NCBI RefSeq assembly: GCF_020616555.1
Contig: NZ_CP085173.1
Location: forward strand, 9,254,001 to 9,318,000
Reading direction: 5' to 3'
DNA: 64,000 bases
Source of the DNA: Streptomyces longhuiensis
GTDB lineage: Bacteria > Actinomycetota > Actinomycetes > Streptomycetales > Streptomycetaceae
In this document: one piece after another, positions 59,074 to 64,000 of the stretch
How positions within the stretch are numbered: the first letter of the stretch is position 1
Layout of the letters: each line of letters begins with the position of its first letter
The notes under the pieces: generated by a model
What the model was told of the DNA's origin: nothing
Database searches by the model: none
Seen by the model: only the letters and a program-made list of their open reading frames with translations
Translations under genes and position numbers: made by a program

Positions 59074-59739
59074 GTGACCACGTTCGCACTTGTCGGCGCA
59101 GGCCCCGGCCTGGGGCTGGCCACCGCCCGCCGCTTCGGATCCGCAGGCCACAGCGTCGCGCTCCTCTCCCGCAGCGCCGAGCACCTGGAGAACCTGACCA
59201 CCGAGCTAGACCGCGACGGTATCCAGGCCCGAGGCTTCACGACCGATGTCCTCGACCCCGCCTCCCTCACCACCGCCCTGCGGACGGCCGGCGAGACTCT
59301 CGGGCCCATCGAGATCCTCCAGTACAGCCCTGTGCCCCGCGCCGACTTCATGAAGCCGGTCCTCGACACCCGCGCCGACGACCTCGACGCCCCGCTGGGC
59401 TTCTCCGTCAAGGGCCCGGTCACCTGCGTCTGCACGGTCCTGCCGGGCATGCGGGCGCTCGGGCGCGGCACCTTGCTCTTCGTCAACGGCGGCAGCGCGG
59501 TGCGCCCGCACCCAGAACGGGCCGGCACCTCGATCGCGTTCGCCGCCGAGAGCGCCTACGCGCGCATGCTCCATGACGCGCTCGCCGAGGAGAACATCCA
59601 CGCCGCGCAACTGATCATCCCTGGTGCGATCCGGCCCGACGCGGAGCACTCCGACCCCGAGGTCCTGGCCAAGCGCCTGTACGCCATCCACGCCGAGCGC
59701 ACCGGGTTCCGGCACTTCGCCGAGCCACTGCCCGAGTGA
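59074..59739 (+). CDS. Atypical short-chain dehydrogenase-like protein
   Basis: 221 aa from a GTG with AAGGA upstream. The nucleotide site FALVGAGPGLGLATARRFG is of the classical SDR type, and a Ser is present in LFVNGGSAVRP. The stretch where Y-x-x-x-K should be reads IAFAAESAYARMLHDAL, with no matching Tyr/Lys pair. It may be a non-catalytic or altered SDR. It lies 71 bp after the alcohol dehydrogenase and overlaps the next gene by GTGA. Confidence 0.82.
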   Translation: MTTFALVGAGPGLGLATARRFGSAGHSVALLSRSAEHLENLTTELDRDGIQARGFTTDVLDPASLTTALRTAGETLGPIEILQYSPVPRADFMKPVLDTRADDLDAPLGFSVKGPVTCVCTVLPGMRALGRGTLLFVNGGSAVRPHPERAGTSIAFAAESAYARMLHDALAEENIHAAQLIIPGAIRPDAEHSDPEVLAKRLYAIHAERTGFRHFAEPLPE

Positions 59740-60275
59740 CTGTCTGGACGCCGCACATGAACCCGGCCCCTCGTGCCCTGGGCCGCGCCGCCCCCGCAGC
59801 TGCACCGCTGCTGGCCGTGACCGCCTCCTCCGACGACGCGCCAGAAGCCCCTACGTCCCCCGCCGCCTCCTCGGGGCGGCAGCAGGCGTCGGCGACCACG
59901 CAGTCCAGCTCCGACAGGAACAACGCCATGGACATCCGGCTCACCCTCAACGGCCGGCCCGTCGACGCCACCCTGAACGACAGCCCAGCCGCCCGCGACC
60001 TTGCGACCCTGTTCCCGCTCACCCTGGACCTGGAGGACTTCCACGGGGCGGAGCGGATCGGCTACCCGCCCCGCAAGCTGGACACCTTGGGCGCGCCCGA
60101 GCCGGTCGCGCCCAAGGTCGGCGACCTGGCCTACTACGCGCCCTGGGGAAACCTCGCGCTCTTCTACCGCGACGGCGCCTCCGCCTCCGCCGACCTCCTC
60201 ATCCTCGGCCGTACAGACGCCGACGCCGACCGGCTCGCAGGGGCGGACCCCATCACCATCGAAGCGGCGCCCTGA
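59736..60275 (+). CDS. Cyclophilin-like-fold protein
   Basis: 179 aa. The C-terminal 115 residues (MDIRLTLNGRPVDATLNDSP, then LEDFHGAERIGYPPRKLDTL and APKVGDLAYYAPWGNLALFY) match the small cyclophilin-like family found in many bacteria. The N-terminal 60 residues are Ala/Pro/Ser-rich; they contain a weak signal-like segment but no lipobox. The GTG start overlaps the SDR stop; an internal ATG at 59928 would give just the core domain. Function unknown. Confidence 0.75.
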   Translation: MTVWTPHMNPAPRALGRAAPAAAPLLAVTASSDDAPEAPTSPAASSGRQQASATTQSSSDRNNAMDIRLTLNGRPVDATLNDSPAARDLATLFPLTLDLEDFHGAERIGYPPRKLDTLGAPEPVAPKVGDLAYYAPWGNLALFYRDGASASADLLILGRTDADADRLAGADPITIEAAP

Positions 60276-60429
60276 CCCCGCCCGCCCTCAACAACGATTG
60301 GGAACTCATCCACCTACGGGTCGCTTGCAGCACAGGAATTCAGCCGCAGAGCCTCTCGTGCTCACGCGGCCCCGCACCCTACAGTGTTCGATCGACGGCG
60401 ATGGCCGAACGGGTGTGGGGGCAGATCCT

Positions 60430-61530
60430 GTGAGTTCTCCTCTACGGCAGGAAGCGATCCTGCGGGAGGTCCGCCGCAACGGTTCGGTCAACGTGACGAG
60501 GATCGCCGCGGAACTTGGTGTCTCTGTCATGACCGTACGCCGCGACATCGCCGTACTGGCCCACCACGGGCTCGTCACCCGGGTCTACGGAGGCGCCATT
60601 CTGCCCCGCACCAAGCCTGCCCCCAGGGGCAGTGGGACCACGGTCTCGGGGCGCAGCCGCACCCTCGTCCTGGGCATGGTCGCCCCCTGTCGGTCGGCGT
60701 ACTACCGAGAAGTCATCGGGGGCGTTCAAGTCGCCGCGGAGGGAACCGGATCCCGGCTCATGCTCGGGGTCTCCGCGTACGGAGATGAGCGTCCGCAGGT
60801 CGAGGACATGCTGAGCGCAGGTGTCGACGGGCTGCTTCTCACACCTCGGCCCGACACACTGCGCTCCGCCGAGGGAGCTGCGTGGATCCGTGAACTCCCG
60901 GTGCCCGTCGTCATTGTCGAGCGGCGCCCGGAGCCGGCCGCGGGCCTCGACCAACTGGACCGGGTTGCCTCGGACCACGCCCGCGGCACCGTTCAGGCGC
61001 TGCGCCATCTGGTGGAGCTGGGGCATCGACGAGTCGGGCTCCTGGCCTCCGCCACGCCTACCGCCGTCTGGATCAGCCGGGGTTTCGACATCTCTCGGGC
61101 GATATTCACCCTGGCGGCCGGGACGCCGTGTGTGGCCGACCACGTCGCCTATGACTTCGCCGCAGTGGACGCATTCATCGACGCTCTCGTCGCGACCGGT
61201 ACGACTGCCGTGGTGGCGCACCCCGATGAGCAGGCCGCCCTGTTGGTGCAGCGTGTCCGCGCGAGGGGCCTGGCCGTGCCCGACGATCTCGCGGTGATCG
61301 CCTACGACGACGACCTGGCCTCCCTGGCGGAGATCCCGCTGACGGCCGTGGCTCCCGCCCGGCATGCCGTCGGCCGACTGGCGGCGACCCGGCTCGTCCA
61401 GAGGCTGCGCGAGGGCAGCCGTCATGTCGTCCAGGAGAGCCTTCTGCTGCCGCGCCTTGCCGTCCGAGCCTCCACATCGACCCGATTCCTTCCCGGCATC
61501 GACCTGTCCGATCCCTCAACTGCCTTATAG
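60430..61530 (+). CDS. DeoR-type HTH fused to LacI-type sugar-sensor domain
   Basis: 366 aa. The N-terminal winged helix (RQEAILREVRRNGSVNVTRI, then ELGVSVMTVRRDIAVLAHHG and VTRVYGGAILP) is DeoR-like, whereas the remaining 285 residues are a periplasmic-binding-protein fold as in LacI/GntR regulators (LGMVAPCRSAYYREVIGGVQ, HLVELGHRRVGLLAS, DDLAVIAYDDDLASLAEIPL). The start is a GTG; another GTG 15 bp upstream is possible. The adjacent GH16 gene suggests a sugar or oligosaccharide as effector. Confidence 0.9.
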   Translation: MSSPLRQEAILREVRRNGSVNVTRIAAELGVSVMTVRRDIAVLAHHGLVTRVYGGAILPRTKPAPRGSGTTVSGRSRTLVLGMVAPCRSAYYREVIGGVQVAAEGTGSRLMLGVSAYGDERPQVEDMLSAGVDGLLLTPRPDTLRSAEGAAWIRELPVPVVIVERRPEPAAGLDQLDRVASDHARGTVQALRHLVELGHRRVGLLASATPTAVWISRGFDISRAIFTLAAGTPCVADHVAYDFAAVDAFIDALVATGTTAVVAHPDEQAALLVQRVRARGLAVPDDLAVIAYDDDLASLAEIPLTAVAPARHAVGRLAATRLVQRLREGSRHVVQESLLLPRLAVRASTSTRFLPGIDLSDPSTAL

Positions 61531-61749
61531 CGCAGCGATGTTCGGTGTTGAGCGATTGGCCGTCGGGTGATTGACCGACCATCGGCATACGGGCATCTTG
61601 AAGCGGAGACGGACGCTCCGAAAGCCGCGTGGCGAATCCACCGGTCCGGACGCTCGCGCCCTCTGTCACATCCGTCATGACGAAATCCCCGGCCAGTCCT
61701 GGCTCGATGGCCGCAAGTCTCCACTTCCGACAGCGACGTCAGGAGAGCC

Positions 61750-62652
61750 ATGGAACAGCACCACGTCACGCCGGCCACCCGCACCATGGGCCGCCGATTC
61801 AGAACGGTGTCCGCTGCCGCGATCGCGCTGGGCCTGAGCGCGCTGCTCGCCACCACCCCGGCCAAGGCCGATGCCCGACCCACGCTGGTGGATCCCGCCA
61901 CACCGGTCGGGGCCCAGCCCCTTGGCAGCACGGCTCGCGCGGCACAAGCACTGGTGTTCAGCGACGAGTTCACCGGGACCACACTCGACACGTCCAAGTG
62001 GACAGCCCGCGACCAAGAACGCACGGAGTCCTCCCGTACCGACGGAATCCGCTGGTGGTACAAGCCCGGCAACGTCCGCGTCGTCACCGACAACGGCGGC
62101 AACCTCGCCCTCGACCTCACCAAGATCGCCGACAACCAGTACGCGGGTGGCCGCGTCGACTCCCAGGGCAAGTTCGACTACACCAACGGAACCCTCGAAG
62201 TCCGCTTCCACACCCCGTACTCGACCGACGGGCACCTTGCGGCGGTATGGCTCCAGGCCAGCGGCGGCCACGGCTCGAACCTGGGCACGGCCGCCGACGG
62301 TGCCGAGTACGACATCACGGAGACCGCCGACCAGGCCGACACCTATCCGGTCACCGTCCACTACGACGGCTACGCCGCCGACCACAAGCAGTCCTCCGCC
62401 ACCGTCGCCGCCCCCGGACTGCACAGCACCTGGTACCACACCGTCGGCATGAGCTGGACGCCCAGTCAGATCCAGTTCACCTACGACGGCACGGTCGTCC
62501 GCACCATCACCGACCCGAAACTCATCAGCCTGGTCAGGGAGTTCCCGATCCTCTCCCACGAGATCCTGCAGTTCGCCGACGGCTCGGCCACGAACGCGCC
62601 GCTCGACTTCAACTCCACTGTGTACGTCGATTACATCCGCGTCTGGCAATAG
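61750..62652 (+). CDS. Secreted GH16-family glycoside hydrolase
   Basis: 300 aa. An N-terminal signal (GRRFRTVSAAAIALGLSALL, cleavage likely near AKADA) is followed by a single beta-jelly-roll domain. The catalytic motif is E-Y-D-I-T-E (GAEYDITETAD), matching E-x-D-x-x-E. Other GH16 features are FSDEFTGTTLDTSKW at the start, VRFHTPYSTDGHLAAVWLQA, WYHTVGMSWTPSQIQFTYDG and the ending YVDYIRVWQ. GGAG precedes the ATG. GH16 enzymes cleave beta-1,3/1,4-glucans, laminarin, agar or similar; the exact glycan is not readable. Confidence 0.93.
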   Translation: MEQHHVTPATRTMGRRFRTVSAAAIALGLSALLATTPAKADARPTLVDPATPVGAQPLGSTARAAQALVFSDEFTGTTLDTSKWTARDQERTESSRTDGIRWWYKPGNVRVVTDNGGNLALDLTKIADNQYAGGRVDSQGKFDYTNGTLEVRFHTPYSTDGHLAAVWLQASGGHGSNLGTAADGAEYDITETADQADTYPVTVHYDGYAADHKQSSATVAAPGLHSTWYHTVGMSWTPSQIQFTYDGTVVRTITDPKLISLVREFPILSHEILQFADGSATNAPLDFNSTVYVDYIRVWQ

Positions 62653-63120
62653 GCACCGATGGGACAGGGCAGTTGTGTTGGGCATGTCGGCAGAGCGTCT
62701 TCACGGGGGTGCGCCGGGGCGGGTCCACTGCGGCACTCCCGGTGCTGCTGGCCGGGGCGCTCCGGCGCCGCTCCGGCTCCGCGGAAGCGGTGCGCACGCC
62801 GTTGCAGACCTGGGCGATCAACCAGGAAAGCACTCAGCAGCCACGCATCGTTCGGGTCACCACCCCGTAGATCTTGTGGCCGCTCACTGATGCACTGGGT
62901 GCCATCCACGCCGACGGCCCGCAACGGCTCTCGCGGACCGGCCGGCGCATGCGGAGAGGTGGTGCGCGGCGCTCGTGGAGTGCGCCCCGCACCACCGCCT
63001 GCACCCACCCCTCCCAGATCCGCACACGCGAGGCTCCAGCGCACTTTTGGGTCCCTTGTCCGACTCTGGATTAGGCTTTCACCTTGCATCTGCGGACGAG
63101 GAAGGCGATGGGACTGTTTC
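62653..63120. other. Intergenic region without a supported gene
   Basis: 468 bp. No frame has a recognisable family. A leftward stretch around 62850-63000 has faint transposase-like text in two frames (for instance HKIYGVVTRTMRG), so a decayed insertion element is possible but unproven. The promoter of the molybdopterin oxidoreductase should be at the right end. Confidence 0.4.
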
Positions 63121-63708
63121 ATGGAGAAAGGCATGCTGCCGCCGGGACAGCGCCTGGCCAAAGGCTGGCCCATCTCGCACTACGGGCCGGTACCCCGCTT
63201 CCGCCCGGAGCGATGGACCCTCCAGGTCTTCGGCGCCACCGCGAACAAGGCGACCTACTCCTGGACCTTCGAGGAAGTCACCGCCCTGCCCAAAGTCACC
63301 GTGGTCGCGGACCTGCACTGCGCGTCCGGCACCAGCACCACCGGTCACACCTTCTTCGGGATCCCGGCACGCGTCCTGCTGGACCTCGCCCCACCTGCCG
63401 AGGGCGTGTCCCACGTGATGGCCTGGGCCGAATACGGATACAGCGCGAACCTGCGCCTCGACGACTTCACTGCGGACTCCACCGTCATGGCCACCCGCCA
63501 CAACGATGAGGTGCTCACCGCCGAACACGGCTTCCCCCTGCGCCTGGTGGTGCCGCACCTGTACGGCTACAAAGGCCCCAAGTGGCTGCGCGGCATCGAG
63601 TACATGACGCAGGACCGGCGGGGCTTCTGGGAGGAACGCGGCTTCCACAACATCGCCGACCCCTGGACGGGCCGGCGCCACTCCTACCAGGAGGACGAGG
63701 ACCCGTAA
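63121..63708 (+). CDS. Sulfite-oxidase-type molybdopterin-dependent oxidoreductase
   Basis: 195 aa, a single Mo-cofactor domain without dimerisation domain. The segment VTVVADLHCASGTSTTG supplies the Mo-ligand Cys. Other family parts are RPERWTLQVFG at the start, DDFTADSTVMATRHN, and the C-terminal GFPLRLVVPHLYGYKGPKWLRGIEYM. No signal peptide is visible, so it is likely cytoplasmic, like YuiH-type proteins. The physiological substrate is unknown. Confidence 0.92.
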   Translation: MEKGMLPPGQRLAKGWPISHYGPVPRFRPERWTLQVFGATANKATYSWTFEEVTALPKVTVVADLHCASGTSTTGHTFFGIPARVLLDLAPPAEGVSHVMAWAEYGYSANLRLDDFTADSTVMATRHNDEVLTAEHGFPLRLVVPHLYGYKGPKWLRGIEYMTQDRRGFWEERGFHNIADPWTGRRHSYQEDEDP

Positions 63709-63814
63709 CGGCCCGACCCGCCGACACATCCTCCAAGTCCGATCACGCATGTGCGGCACTTCTTGGCTGATCCACCAGGCATAAGGCAGGGGACTTGGGG
63801 ATTCAGGGCGGCAG

Positions 63815-64000
63815 ATGCAAGATGGAGTCGTCGTTCGGGACGGACCGCTCACCGCCCCGGCCCGGCCCACAGGCGAGGTCCCCTTGGTCATGCGCACTTA
63901 CGACGGCAGCGCCGGTGATGTCGACCACGGCACCATCGGCTCCGCCCACGCCTCCTACCGACGCCCCGACGAGCGCATCGCCCACGTGATCGCCGAGGCC
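63815..64000 (+). CDS. Class I SAM-dependent methyltransferase, 5' fragment
   Basis: 62 codons to the right edge. The text DHGTIGSAHASYRRPDERIA matches the usual N-terminus of class I methyltransferases (I-G-x-x-Y-x-x-Y-R-x-P-D-x-R-I-A) before the SAM-binding strand, which lies beyond the window. The ATG at 63815 has AGGG six bases upstream; an ATG at 63890 is an alternative. Confidence 0.65.
   Translation, partial: MQDGVVVRDGPLTAPARPTGEVPLVMRTYDGSAGDVDHGTIGSAHASYRRPDERIAHVIAEA

Noticed and set aside
62631..63173. Possible transposase remnant on the minus strand
   Set aside because: A few short transposase-like phrases occur in two frames but no catalytic motif, terminal inverted repeat or target duplication could be found by eye.

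Overview
The window is high-GC DNA with the strong third-position bias, short intergenic gaps, GTG starts and 4-bp start/stop overlaps typical of an actinomycete. The gene content (IclR, DeoR and Lrp regulators, an F420-type luciferase-like oxidoreductase, leaderless-looking promoters, and a long intergenic inverted repeat of a kind I associate with Streptomyces) points to Streptomyces or a close relative. No rRNA, tRNA or CRISPR array was seen. One small pseudogene was found.

Layout. 1-8 kb: a sugar-acid catabolic module. One arm, on the minus strand, holds an aldo/keto reductase, an HpaI-type aldolase, a D-2-hydroxyacid dehydrogenase and an Nramp-fold transporter. The divergent arm holds a four-carbon acid sugar kinase, a PdxA-type dehydrogenase and a DeoR regulator. 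8-15.5 kb: an SsuABC/TauABC-like importer with two tandem paralogous binding lipoproteins and an MDR reductase, divergent from an MHS-type MFS permease that is followed by an IclR regulator. 15.5-34.5 kb: an aromatic or ring-compound catabolic island. It contains a fused CoA-transferase, an enoyl-CoA hydratase, three alpha/beta hydrolases, an MDR reductase, an acyl-CoA ligase, a Rieske oxygenase, a 38-aa protein, an M20-like protein lacking its metal ligands, a LigB-type extradiol dioxygenase, a second IclR regulator, ferredoxin reductase plus 7Fe ferredoxin, and the complete MhpD-MhpF-MhpE lower meta-cleavage pathway ending in pyruvate and acetyl-CoA.

34.5-38.6 kb: an AbgT-family transporter co-transcribed with an amidohydrolase, divergent from a double-length Lrp/AsnC regulator. 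38.7-47 kb: a cell-envelope block with a COG4705 membrane protein, an OmpR-type two-component system, a FetB-like permease, a BlaI/M56 repressor-protease pair, a PAP2 phosphatase, UppP and a BASS transporter. Two 26-bp palindromes with the same half-site (TATCnTCTA) lie at the BlaI/PAP2 junction and at the response-regulator/FetB junction, which suggests one BlaI regulon covering undecaprenyl-phosphate recycling and these neighbours. 47-51 kb: an ABC-2 exporter with a NarL-type two-component system.

51-64 kb: an RibD/DHFR-like reductase; an SDR driven by a MerR-style promoter with no MerR gene nearby; a CzrA-like ArsR sensor divergent from a P1B-4 metal ATPase and a thioredoxin-like [2Fe-2S] protein; an XRE/MmyB regulator divergent from a Zn-alcohol dehydrogenase; an atypical SDR with a cyclophilin-like protein; a DeoR-HTH/LacI-type sensor fusion; a secreted GH16 glycosidase; a molybdopterin oxidoreductase; and the start of a methyltransferase. 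Functions are read from motifs and gene context only. Substrates, especially of the aromatic island, are inference.
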